Positions 46,072-56,199 of a stretch of 64,000 bases of DNA are shown one piece after another. This DNA comes from Glycine soja (taxonomy: Eukaryota > Streptophyta > Magnoliopsida > Fabales > Fabaceae). Numbering within the stretch: the stretch's first letter is position 1; each line of letters starts with the position of its first letter. Under the pieces are notes generated by a model, which did not search any database, was not told where the DNA came from, and was given only the letters and a program-made list of their open reading frames with translations. Where the stretch lies: assembly GCF_004193775.1 (NCBI RefSeq), contig NC_041016.1, positions 38,300,547 to 38,364,546 of the forward strand, read 5' to 3'. A program made the position numbers and the translations under genes.

Positions 46072-47628
46072 ATGAAAGAAATGAAAAGAGAAAAACCTGC
46101 CTCCTATAGTAGTCATGATTCTTGCAAGAGTTTAACTGAAGAACTTAGCAACTATTATAGAGGGCGCCATAGTTCACATACTAAACATCATTTCCAAAGA
46201 AGAGAAAAGGATAGAAGGCCTCAAGAGGCTAACATTGACCTCCCATCCTTCCATGGGAAGGACAATGTAGAGGCTAACTTAGATTGGGAAATAAGGGTAG
46301 AGCAACAACTTAAAAGGAAGTCTACTTTAAAATCTTATGGCTCTTATTCTTATCCAAAGAAAGATCAAGGTCTAGGCATCTTAGGGACAACACCTTCTAA
46401 GCCCAAAGATGATAAGGGGAAGACAATAGAAAAGCAACCCCTTAAGGCTAGTATGCAAGAAAAGACTAGCTCTATAAAGTGTTTTAAATGTCTTGGAAGA
46501 GGACACATTACTTCTCAATGCCACACCAAGAAAACCATGATTATGAGGAGCCAAGACATTTATAGTAGCCAAGATAAGGCTACTACTTCATCTTCCTCTA
46601 GTGAAAGTGAAGAAGCAAAAGGGGAAGAATCTAGTGAAGAAATCTACCCCCAAGAAGGACAACCTTTAATGGTTAAGGAGGTAAGCATCTCCTCCAAGAG
46701 GTTAGCTAAGAAGGAAAGGCATTTTGAAATAACAGCAAATATTAAAGAAATTTCCCCTCTTAGACAACCTCCACATTTTCTCCTTTGTAAAAAGACACTT
46801 GTTAGCATTGCCACACCTCTTAGGTTTGATTTCATTCATCAAGTAAAGGAGTTGTTGGATGAGGGTTTGGTTCGCAAGAGCTTAAACCCTTGTGCTTTGT
46901 TGGTGCCCAAAATAGGTATTATTAGGCACCAAATCCCTAAAATAGGTGGTATGATGAATGTTTTGAGAGGTGCAACCCTCTTTTGTAAAATCACTCGAGC
47001 ACCCAACATCTTCATGATTTGTGTACATAGGGACTCATTAGGTAGGTTTGTTCTTATTTTTAGTTTCAATACAAACTTAGGTACTCATATGGGACACCTT
47101 AGGTTTGTCATACTTTTTGGTAGGAACAATCAACATGAAAATACTGAAAAATGTATGTTTTATTGTATTACTTTTCTTAATTTTTTAAATAGTGATCAAG
47201 GGGTTCCCATGAATCCTAAGAGAATAAAGGTCATTCCTGAGTGGCCCACTCCACCAAGTATAAGAAAACTTTTGGGCTTCCATGACTTAACAAACTTTTA
47301 CAAAAGGTTTGTCCCATATTTTTCTATACTTGTAGCACCACTCATTGAGTTGGTGAGGAATCATGTTCCTTCATGGGAAGATGCCCAGGAAATGGGTTTT
47401 CAGACCTTACCTTACTTCAACATACCAAACACCACTAATACATATGTTTTTGTTCTTTTTACAGGTGTTGAGGAAAAAAGCCTAGAGTTTCAAGAACCTC
47501 GGGATTTGAGGTCAAATACTTTTCAAGGGGGGAGGGAATGCTGCAATCCTACCCTGCAAGGGCATTGGATAGAAGACTCTAAGAAGATTGGACCAGAGAT
47601 GCAAGAGAAGGCCCTAGGGTTCTCATGA
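46072..47628 (+). CDS. R1 miniature gag-pol fusion, 518 aa, internally deleted but open
   Basis: An unbroken frame that strings together pieces of a Ty3 chromovirus polyprotein. First comes gag linker and knuckle CFKCLGRGHITSQC (~residue 140). The start of RT follows (VKELLDEGLVRKSLNPCALLVP, ~250), then fragments near NLEKC-like HENTEKCMFYC (~355), then the RT thumb/RNase H start (VPMNPKRIKVIPEWPTPPS, FHDLTNFYKRFVPYFS). It closes with the pol C-terminus (FQEPRDLRSNTFQGG), which overlaps the polypurine tract. The capsid body, protease, RT palm (no YXDD) and integrase are missing. The last ~30 residues are LTR-encoded. It cannot be a polymerase. Whether the ~1.55-kb frame is kept by chance, by recency or by use as an RNA-binding gag-like protein is open. 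Confidence 0.7.
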   Translation: MKEMKREKPASYSSHDSCKSLTEELSNYYRGRHSSHTKHHFQRREKDRRPQEANIDLPSFHGKDNVEANLDWEIRVEQQLKRKSTLKSYGSYSYPKKDQGLGILGTTPSKPKDDKGKTIEKQPLKASMQEKTSSIKCFKCLGRGHITSQCHTKKTMIMRSQDIYSSQDKATTSSSSSESEEAKGEESSEEIYPQEGQPLMVKEVSISSKRLAKKERHFEITANIKEISPLRQPPHFLLCKKTLVSIATPLRFDFIHQVKELLDEGLVRKSLNPCALLVPKIGIIRHQIPKIGGMMNVLRGATLFCKITRAPNIFMICVHRDSLGRFVLIFSFNTNLGTHMGHLRFVILFGRNNQHENTEKCMFYCITFLNFLNSDQGVPMNPKRIKVIPEWPTPPSIRKLLGFHDLTNFYKRFVPYFSILVAPLIELVRNHVPSWEDAQEMGFQTLPYFNIPNTTNTYVFVLFTGVEEKSLEFQEPRDLRSNTFQGGRECCNPTLQGHWIEDSKKIGPEMQEKALGFS

Positions 47629-48498
47629 GCCTTAGGGTAGATTTCGGGCCCATGGTTCTCAAGAGAAGCCCGCTTATCTTTGTACATATTAGATTGAGGT
47701 TTCATTATTTTTTGGCCTTGTATTTAGGGCTCCATAATATAGGTAAGGTACCCTAGAAATGTAGGATTTTTCAGCCCTTGTATTTTAGGGCACCTAGACT
47801 AGTTTTGTATTAGGGGTAGTTTTGTAATTTCACATGCATTAAGTGAATATTTGATGTGTGTGGTTGGAAATAAATTTAATTGAATTGGGAGAAGCCCAAT
47901 ACAATTAAATTTTAGAGGGGGAGGTGGGCATTTGCTTGCTACACCCCATTGCCACATCATATAATCACACTTTGTGCATGTCCTTCATGCTTTACATGCC
48001 TCATGACACCTAAGCACACTTAGTGGAGAATCTTGGACTTGATCTTGGATTAGTGGGCTGAACCATAGCTAAAATTCACTAATCATAATTAGTAAAATTT
48101 TGGCTCCACAAATTCAATTTCAAATTCAAGTGAAATTTGAATAGAAATTCAAATTTCCCTCCAATTTTGTGTGACACTTAGGCTATAAAAAGAGGACATG
48201 TGTGTGCATTTTTTTCAACTTTGATCATTTGAAAATTAAACTTCAGATTCAAAGCTCTCTTAGAGCACAAAATTTCATGCTCTTCTCTCCCTCTCCTTTC
48301 ATTCATCTCCTTCTTCCTCCAAGCTCTTATCCATGGCCTCCTATGGTGGTGAGCTTCTTCTAGACTCATATTCTCCTTGAAGTGGCATCTCCTCTCTCTC
48401 TTCCTTCTCCATTCCACTGCCATTCATCTTCCAAGAAGCAAAGGAATCCATTGATGAAGAAGATCCTAGGCCTACAAGCTCCAATGGAGCTTACATCA
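47539..48498 (+). repeat. R1 3' LTR (~960 bp)
   Basis: TGCTGCAATC...TTACATCA, placed between the polypurine tract and the W gag junction. TATA box TATAAAAA at 48184-48191, followed by a leader rich in TTCTTCCTCC. The start is inferred from the tract because the 5' LTR is not in the window. A fragment related to 47750-47775 (TACCCTAGAAATGTAGGA) occurs at 63971-63990. Confidence 0.75.
48184..48191 (+). promoter_or_regulatory. TATA box of R1 LTR
   Basis: TATAAAAA in GGCTATAAAAAGAGG, a good plant TATA context about 650 bp into the LTR. Confidence 0.65.
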
Positions 48499-50768
48499 CC
48501 ACTTAGGTCGATAATGTTGGTAACTTTGGCAGAAGGTAAGTCAGTGTCGGTGGCCTCCTCTTTCTTTTCGCTTGGCTTCTGAGGGGTGTATCTCCACGGG
48601 ACCACCTTGTTGCTTCTATAAGGGAACGAAACAGGTTTGCTACCCGAAACCGGGCGAAGGCCTCGGGGTTTCTGGGTGGCCACATCCATGGTGAAGTGTA
48701 TCACCAAAGGCTTGGGTCTAGCGGGGCTTTCTTTGTCTTCCGACTGCATGTACACGTGTTGTTCTCCCTTGTTCCCTTTACTGATCTCAAATCGGCATTG
48801 GTCCATCATTTGTTGTAATAGCTCCTCCGTCGTTGAACATGTCTCCATGTCATGTGATGTACCTGGATGCATCAAACAGGAGTCCCCTTTGTGCCCATCA
48901 AAGGAAACGATGCCTACCTCTTGTAATGCTCCAAAGATAAACCTTCTTGGGGTTACCACATCCTTTATTTGTTTAGGCCTCTGCAGCCCACATGCCTCTA
49001 TTGCATTTACCACTGGTCCCCCATGATTGGCAAGCGGATTTGTCTTCACATTCGGACCATCTTCTTGGAATATTAGCCATCCTGCATCAATCAAGCTTTG
49101 GACTTTATGCTCGAGGGACACGTACTGCTCGATCGAATGCCCTGGAGTACCCCCCATGATACGCACAGGTCGTGTCGGGGTTGTACCATCTCGGGAAAGG
49201 AGACTGGTAATTCTTCTAGGGGTCACCACTACCAACTGGTTGGCGATTAAGGATGGCAACAAATCCCCATATGACATCAGAATCGGGGCGAACTTTGGAA
49301 GCTTTTTCATTGGAGGGTTCCTCCCCAGATTGGAACTCGTGCCAGGATTGAAATCACCGGTGGGAAGAGGCCTTGCAGGAGCCGGGGCTTGAGCGGGAGC
49401 TCTTTGTGGTGTGGTTGGTGTCCTTTGTTGGACGGGTGCCGAGTTGGAGGAGTTTCCGATGCAGGCCAAAAAGCTCGGATGGTGCTGGACATATTGATGA
49501 GTATTGTGAGGGGTTGATTGAGGTTTTGGCCAAGCAAGAGCCGAGGTCACGGCTTGAGCGTCCCCTTCTTTCCTCTTTGCCCTAGTCGGCCCGGATCTTC
49601 TGTTGCTTGTGCTGGCAGGGGCAACATAGTCGAACTTCCCCCTTTTTAGGCCTACCTCGATCCTCTCGCCCGCGAATACTAGATTCGCAAAGCTAGACGG
49701 CATGTAGCCTACTAACTTCTTATAGTAGAACACTAGGAGTGTGTCCACTATCATGTTGATCATCTCCCTTTCCATCATAGGAGTTGCTACCTGAGCCGCC
49801 AAATCCCTCCATCTTTGGGCATACTTTTTGAAAGATTCGTGCTCCTTTTTGTATGTGTTCTGGACCTGCATTCTATTTGGAGTCATATCAGCATTGTACT
49901 GATACTGCCTAACAAAGGCAACCATTAGGTCCTTCAAAGAATGGATCCGGGAGGGTTCCAAGCTAGTGTACCAGGTGTTTGCTGCCCCAGCTAAGCTATC
50001 TTGGAAAAAGTGCATAAGCAACTTCTCATCCCTTGAATACACCCTCATCTTTCAGCAATACATTTTTAGATGATTTTTGGGGCAAATGGTCCCCTTGAAC
50101 CTGTCAAAATCCGACACCTTGAATTTGGGAGGGATGACAACATTCGGTACCAAACATAAATCGGTCATATCAGCAAAAGGGTAATCACCGGACCCTTCGA
50201 CCGCTTTTAATCTCTCCTAGATGAGATCAAGTTTTCCTTTTCCCTCTGCTGCTGGAGGTGGTCCCCCTACAGAGAAATGTTGTGGTTGTATCGGGCGGGG
50301 TTGAGAGGCTCCCGCAGTATTAGGCTGAGGCATGGCGTGGAATGTCGGTCCTTCGACGGTGAATGGGGGGTATGAGCCGACGTCAACTTGGGCATGCTCT
50401 TATGACTCTTCGCGGGCGCCCCCTATGGGCTGGGGAAGCTGACCTTTGAAGGTTATGGGAATGGCATGATCCATGTTCTCATGCATGGTGGGTAGTGTGA
50501 AATCGGGGGGTAAGCCGTAGGGATAGGCATTTCTGTTATACCCCAGATGCGGGCCGTCGGTGCTCCCCAATATCTCTCCTCCTCGTCCCCCCATGTCCGA
50601 GCGGGTTGATGCGCTTGATTCGTGGTAGAGGGGTGAGTAGTGTCTGCCTTGGCGGCGGTAGCCGTGGTTGCGTTGCTTTCTATTAGTCTTTCCATGCTTA
50701 GCATGGCTTCCATCTTGGAAGCCATTTGGTCCTTCAAGACCACCATATCGGCCTTCATCTGTTCTTGC
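48499..50768 (-). pseudogene. W gag: Ogre-like, cut by R1 at its C-terminal side
   Basis: Minus-strand reading from about 50768 (EQMKADMVVLKDQMASKMEA) through the capsid region (WYTSLEPSRIHSLKD, ESFKKYAQRWRDLAAQV, SSFANLVFAGERIEVGLKRGKFDY), a Pro/Gln-rich linker, KFAPILMSYGDLLPSL, and GPVVNAIEACG to AKVTNIIDLSG at 48499, where R1's LTR begins. At least two stops occur in the N-terminal third (TAG near 50219 and TGA near 50053). From 50048 the frame is open for over 500 codons. Residues beyond 48499 in that frame come from the R1 LTR. W2 carries the continuation of the same protein region (53620 onward). Confidence 0.85.
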
Positions 50769-51167
50769 CTTAAAAGGACCTCCTTCCAAGTAAAAAGAAT
50801 CGCTTGATTTGCCCCTTTAGAAAGAACTACGTAGGTCTGATTTCCTCTTTGATGGAGGGTACGTAAGAGCAAGAGCCCCGCTTTTGTCGATCTCAAAAAT
50901 AAAAAAGAAATAAAAATTTAGATACGCAATTTCACACAATTCTAATTTAAGGCTATTGTCCTTTGGGACAAACGTGAGAGGTGCTAATACCTTCCTCAAA
51001 CGTAAATACAACTCCCGAATCTAAAATATTCTTCATGACCGGTTTCCTTCGGTTTTTCCGACGTTTTCCATAAATAAACGTTGGTGGCGAATCCGTGCAT
51101 TTTCCTCTTTTGGAAGACGCACCCGTGAGCCTCGCCTCGCTCGCCCGCAAAAGGGCAGGTTGCAACA
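50769..51167 (+). repeat. Ogre-type LTR 3' fragment
   Basis: Matches the last ~390 bases of the X-type LTR (AAGTAAAAAGAATCGCTTGA... to GGTTGCAACA), now on the plus strand. It abuts W gag on the left and solo LTR D on the right. No primer site follows, so it is not an active 5' LTR. Confidence 0.8.
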
Positions 51168-51168
51168 A

Positions 51169-52696
51169 TGTTCAAGAGGAAATTTGATTTCAAGAATCAA
51201 GATTCAAGGTTTAAGCTTCCCAGAATCAAGAACAAGATTCAAGACTCAAGATTCAAGAATCAAGAGAAGAATTAATCAAGATAAGTATGAAAAAGTTTTT
51301 TCAAAAACTAAGTATCACATGGATTTTTCTCAAAACCTGTTTACCAAAGAGTTTTTACTCTCTGGTAATCGATTACTAGATTATTGTAATCGATTACCAG
51401 TAGCAAAATGGTTTTCGAAAAGCTTTCAACTAAATTTACAACATTCCAATTGATTTCAAAAAGCTGTAATCGATTACAATGTTTTGGTAATCGATTACCA
51501 GTGTGTTTGAACGATGAAATTCAAATTCAAATGTGAAGAGTCACATCCTTTCACAAAAAAACTTTGCGTAATCGATTACATTGATTTGGTAATCGATTAC
51601 CAGTGATAGTTTCTGAACAAATCAAAAGATGTAACTCTTCAAATAGTTTTTGACTTTTCCAAATTGGTTTTAAGTTTTTCTAAAAAGTCATAACTCTTCT
51701 AATGGTTCTCTTGACTAGACATGAAGAGTCTATAAAAGCAAGGCTTTGCTTTGCATATCAAATCAATCATTCTATACATCTATCTTTTCCAATTCATTCT
51801 TTACACAAGCAATTTCTCCACATTGATTTCTGATTCTCTTTGAACTTCTTCTTCTTCTTTCTTTGTCAAAAGCTTTCTAAAGTTTTCTAGTTTTCTAAAC
51901 CTTGAAAACTTGTGCTATTCATTCTTTTCATCTCTTCTCCCTTTGTCAAAAAGAATTCGCCAAGGACTAACCGCCTGAATTCTTTTTGTGTCTCTCTTCT
52001 CTCTTTTCCAAAAGAACGAAGGACTAACCGCCTGAATTCTTTTGTGTCTCCCTTCTCCCTTGTCAAAGAATTCAAAACGACACAGTCTCAGAATTCTTTT
52101 GATTCTTCCCTTTCCCATATACAAAAGATTTCAAGGGACTAACCGCCTAAGAATTATTTTGTATCCCCATTCACAAAGTTTCAAAGGTTTAACCACCTGA
52201 GAACTTTGTCTTAACACATTGGAGGGTACATCCTTTGTGGTACAAGTAGAGGTTACATCTACTTGGGTTTGACTGAGAACAAGAGAGGGTACATCTCTTG
52301 TGGATCAGTTCTAGTGGAGGGTACATCCACTAGGTTGTTCAAAGAGAACAAGGGAGGGTACATCCCTTGTGGATCTTTGCTTGTAAAAGGATTTTTACAA
52401 GGTTGGAAAAGAAATCTCAAGGACCACAGGTAGCTTGGGGACTGAATGTAGGCACGGGTTGTTGCCGAACTAGTATAAAAACTCTCGTGTGTTTGTCTCC
52501 TTCTTCACTACTCTTTTAATTTCTACTGTGCATTTTAATTTCCACTTTTACTTTTGTTTAAGTTTCTCTTCTACTCTTGATTCACTTAAACAACATAGTA
52601 AAAGCCTTAGAAGAGTAAATTTTTAATTAGTAAAGGTTTAGGAATAATTAATTCAACCCCCCCTTCTTAATTATTCTGAGGCCACTTGATCCAACA
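51169..52696 (-). mobile_element. Solo LTR D (1528 bp)
   Basis: On minus it begins TGTTGGATCAAGTGGCCTC (52696) and ends CCTCTTGAACA (51169). I recognise the start as a common legume LTR start. It includes three GTAATCGATTAC pairs (51364-51602) and GAGGGTACATC repeats (52222-52362). The flanks (AACAA left, CATTT right) do not match, so a target duplication was lost or the LTR arose from recombination between copies. The superfamily is not fixed. Confidence 0.75.
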
Positions 52697-53140
52697 CATT
52701 TTTACTTTTATCGGTTAAAATGAACCGTTTAAAAGTCTAAAATCAACACCCCGCATAACTTTCTTGCTTTTAGAAGAACTACGTTGGTCTAAGTTCCTCA
52801 TTGCAATTGAGGATATGTAGGAGCAAACCCCCACTTTTGTCGACCCCAAAAGATAAAAAAAAACATAAAAAAGGGAAATAAAAATAAATTGAAAGTCTTG
52901 ATTTTTCATATTTGATTAAAGGCTGTCGTCTCTCGTGACGGATGCGGGGGATGCTAATACCTTCCCCATGCATAAGAACAACTCCCGAACCTTTTATTCT
53001 TAAAGTTCATACACCCGCTTTTGGTTTTTTCTAACTTTTTCCTCAAATAAACGTTGGTGATGACTCCACGCGTTTTCCTTCCTTGGAACACGCACCCGTG
53101 AGCCTCGCATCGCCCTCCTGCCGAAGGGTAGGTTTCGACA
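52697..53140 (+). repeat. Ogre-type LTR 3' fragment, diverged
   Basis: Contains the conserved order TTTATCGGTTAAAATG, CTACGTTGGTCTAAGTTCC, TTAAAGGCTGTCGTC and AAACGTTGGTGATGACTCC. It ends GGTTTCGACA at 53140 and resembles the Y family on the opposite strand. Confidence 0.75.
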
Positions 53141-53291
53141 ACCCCCATTTTGAGGTTTTTTGCTAATTTCCTTCTGAAACATCGCGAAATCTTACGAATC
53201 GTGTGACAATTGACTTTAAGCAGCTCAACGTGACCGACAATAATCGACATGTCGACAAACAATTGTCCCCGGACGAAATTAGGGTATGAGA
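53141..53291 (-). repeat. Ogre-type LTR head fragment
   Basis: On minus it starts TCTCATACCCTAATTTCGTC at 53291 (one change from TGTCATACCC) and ends at 53141 next to the plus-strand LTR end. Two LTR ends thus face each other. Confidence 0.7.
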
Positions 53292-54116
53292 GTAGCGCAC
53301 GATGTGGAGGCATGCCGTGTGGCAGAGGATTTTACTACTAGGGATAATGGATCAAGGCCAATTTGAAATTGGTGACACAAGCAAGGGAGAGCAACATGTG
53401 TTCATGCAATCAGCTGACAAAAGCCCGAGCAAGCCCAAACCATTGGTGATCCACTTCACCAGAGATGCTGCCACCCAAAAGCCCCGAGGTTTCCAGCCTA
53501 TCTTGGGTAAGAAGCCTGTCCCTTTCCCTTACAAGAGTGACAAGGCACTCCCATGGAAGTATTCCCCTCAAAAACCTGATGGAAGGAAGGACGAGTTTGT
53601 CATAGATGACCTATCCTCTGCCAAAGTTACTAACATCTCAGGCACGAGCGGTATGACCCGTAGTGGGCGAATCTTCGTGGCACCCAACCCATTGGTTTGG
53701 TCCAAGGACACAAAGGGAAAGACGAAGGTGGGCACAGAAGAAAGCGACAAGGCAAGCCCGATTCTGAATGAGGAGATCCCGACTGGGATATTTGCTAAGG
53801 GAGAGGAAGACTTTGGTGGAAAAAGAATATCCGCTGAAGAAGCAAATGAATTCCTTCTAATCATCCAGCAAAGTGAGTTCAAAGTGATTGAGTAACTCAA
53901 TAAGACCCCAGCTAGGGTCTCCCTGTTGGAACTACTCATGAACTCGGAGCCTCATCAGGCGCTTCTGGTCAAGATCTTGAATGAAGCCCATGTCGCCCAA
54001 GACATATCCATGGAGGGCTTCGGGGGCATCATCAACAATATTACCACCAACAATTACCTCACCTTTGCCAATGAGGAGATACCTGTCGAGGGCCGGGACA
54101 TAATAGGGCCTTACAT
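53292..54116 (+). pseudogene. W2 gag C-terminal part
   Basis: From about 53300 the order matches W gag: HDVEACRVAEDF, GEQHVFMQSADKSP, KPLVIHFTRDAATQKPRGFQ, AKVTNISGTSGMTRSGRIFV, then EEANEFLLIIQQSEFKVIE. A TAA at 53893-53895 ends that frame, which continues with LNKTPARVSLLELLMNSEPH and EAHVAQDISMEGFGGIINNI. It then shifts frame near 54100. This is the linker between gag and protease in Ogre elements. Confidence 0.82.
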
Positions 54117-55024
54117 GTGTTCGTCAAGTGTTTGGACCACATTGTGGCCAAGGTTCTTATCGACAATGGCTCATTGCTGAATGTCATGCCCAAAAGCACG
54201 TTGGACAAATTGCCTTTCAACGCGTCACACCTGAGGCCGAGCTCCATGGTTGTGCAAGCTTTTGACGGCAGCCGCCAAGACGTAAGGGGGGAGATTGATC
54301 TCCTAATTCATATTGGACCTCATGTCTGTCAGATCACTTTCTAAGTGATGGATATCAACCCAGCATATAGCTACCTTTTAGGCCGACCTTGGATTCACTC
54401 AGTCGGGGTAGTCCTTTCAACGCTCCACCAAAGGTTGAAATTTGTGGTGGAAGGGCAATTAGTCATAGTTTTGGGGGAGGAAGACATCCTAGTAAGTTTT
54501 CATTCTTCTATGCCATATGTAGAAGCCGCGGAGGAGTCCTTAGAGATGGCTTTTCAAGAATTGGAGGTAGTGAGCAACGCTTATGTCGAGTCTCCCCCAG
54601 TGCAACCCCGCTCATCCAGTGTTGCATTGATGGTAGCCCGTGTAATGTTGGGGCATGGGTACGAGCCCGGAATGGGTTTGGGTCGGAACAACAATGGCAT
54701 GGTGAGCTTGGTGGAGTTCAAGGAAAACTGCGGAAGGTTCGGGCTAGGATATAAGCCTACACGCACCGAGGTGAGGAGAAGTGCCCTAGACAGGAGGGGT
54801 AGAAGCATGGGCCAACAAAAAGGATCACAAGTGAAACAGACTCCCTTATGTCACATCAGTGAAAGCTTTGTGAGCGCAGGCTGGATGTGTGAAGGGCAGA
54901 TTGCCATGATCCACGATGAAGTCCCTCAAGAGCAATCAAATTGGGTGCGGCCATGCCCTCTTGAGATCGAGTTGAGAAACTGGCAAATTATCGAACAACC
55001 CAGAATTTCCATGGCAAAAATAAT
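54117..55024 (+). pseudogene. W2 aspartic protease and G-patch-like region
   Basis: The protease active-site segment VLIDNGSLLNVMPKSTLDKL lies at about 54160, with FDGSRQDVRGEIDL and DINPAYSYLLGRPWIHS downstream. A TAA at 54342-54344 splits the frame; reading resumes at once in the same frame. At about 54620-54750, VARVMLGHGYEPGMGLGRNN and GRFGLGYKP form a glycine pattern typical of a G-patch RNA-binding domain. The segment ends at a putative splice donor (55025). The protease would cut the polyprotein, and the G-patch may bind RNA, as in some retroviruses; the latter is inference. Confidence 0.8.
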
Positions 55025-55199
55025 GTAATTTGTTAGTCCTAACCCTATGGCTGGGCCTAGGCTTTAGGGTTTTCTCCCTATTTGGGCTTGTCTTTTTCTA
55101 TCAAATATATATAAATACAGCCTTTCTTCATTTGTTCTTGCGCTTTAATCCATTCTCATTCATCTACATGTTTATTTTTGTTGCGATTAAACGGTACAG
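55025..55199 (+). other. Putative Ogre intron between protease and RT
   Basis: GT at 55025 and CAG at 55197-55199 bound a 175-bp, T-rich, stop-containing segment. Removing it joins the protease frame to the RT frame without a shift. Ogre elements are known to carry an intron at this place in the polyprotein. Confidence 0.6.
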
Positions 55200-56177
55200 A
55201 TCCGACAATGAGTCCTGTGAAGGTACTAATACCGAGGACCCAGACGTCGATTTTGAGCAGCTAGTAAACCAATCTGAGGATGAAGAACACGAGGATTGGG
55301 GGCTTACCCCAGAGCTAAAAAGGATGGTCGAACAAGAAGAGAGGGAAATGAAGCCACACCAAGAAGAGATGGAAATCGTAAACTTGGGTGTTGGCGAGGA
55401 AAAGAAAGAGGTCAAGGTTGGCACTGGCATGACCACACATATCCAGGATGAATTGGTAGCTCTACTGCAAGACTACCAAGACATTTTCGCTTGGTCGTAC
55501 CGAGATATGCCCAGTTTGAGCCCCGACATTGTGCAACATAGGTTGCCTTTGAATCCCGGTTGTTCCCCGGTGAAACAAAAACTAAGAAGGATGAAGCCCG
55601 AGATGTCCTTAAAGATAAAAGAAGAGGTGAAAAAGCAATTTGACACCGGCTTCTTGGCAGTCTCTTAATACCTGTAATGGGTTGCCAACGTTGTGCTAGT
55701 CCCCAAGAAAGATGGGAAAGTGCAAATGTGTGTGAACTATCGGGATCTAAACCGAGCCAGTCCAAAGGACAACTTTCCTTTACCGTACATCAATGTCCTT
55801 GTAGACAACACAACCAATTTTGCTTTGTTTTCTTTGATGGACGGGTTCTCGGGCTACAACCAAATAAAGATGGCACTGGAGGACATGGAAAAGACAATTT
55901 TCGTCACCTTATGGGGGACAAGAACACTGTGGCTTGGTGTGGGCAGCCCATCGTCTAAGGCAGTACATGCTGAGCTACACCACTTGGTTGGTATCCAAGA
56001 TGGACCCGATCAAGTACATATTTGAAAAGCCTGCTCTCATTGGATGGATTGCTTGGTGGCAGGTTCTGCTGTCAGAGTTTGACATTGTTTATGTCACTCA
56101 AATGGCGATAAAGGGAAGTGCCTTGGTAGATTATCTAGCTCAACAGCCCATCAATGATTACCAACCTATGTGTTGAC
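55200..56177 (+). pseudogene. W2 reverse transcriptase, active-site region deleted
   Basis: An acidic linker (DEEHEDWGLTPELKRMVEQ) precedes RT: DIFAWSYRDMPSLSPDIVQH, LRRMKPEMSLKIKEEVKKQ, then VPKKDGKVQMCVNYRDLNRA and LMDGFSGYNQIKMALEDMEK. Stops and a frameshift occur near 55666-55690. After the WGT motif at about 55920 the sequence jumps to the connection/RNase H region (WAAHRLRQYMLSYTTWLVSK, IVYVTQMAIKGSALVDYLAQ). The segment with YVDD and the thumb is absent. It breaks off at the repeat insertion. Confidence 0.82.
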
Positions 56178-56199
56178 TCCCCAATACAATTACTTTTTG

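Larger units (their letters stand above)
44574..48498 (+). mobile_element. Element R1: reduced chromovirus-like Ty3 element, 5' end displaced by Y
   Basis: Leader (44574-45875), shortened gag-pol, polypurine tract (AAGGGGGGAGGGAA, 47525-47538) and 3' LTR (47539-48498). The leader aligns with 62943-63970, a second family copy. The 5' LTR is expected left of the window because Y and its nested elements sit in the leader. R1 itself lies in the gag of W. CCACT at 48499-48503 is the predicted duplication. Confidence 0.8.

Noticed and set aside
48366..48498. C-terminal extension of W gag
   Set aside because: This part is antisense of R1's LTR, not gag.
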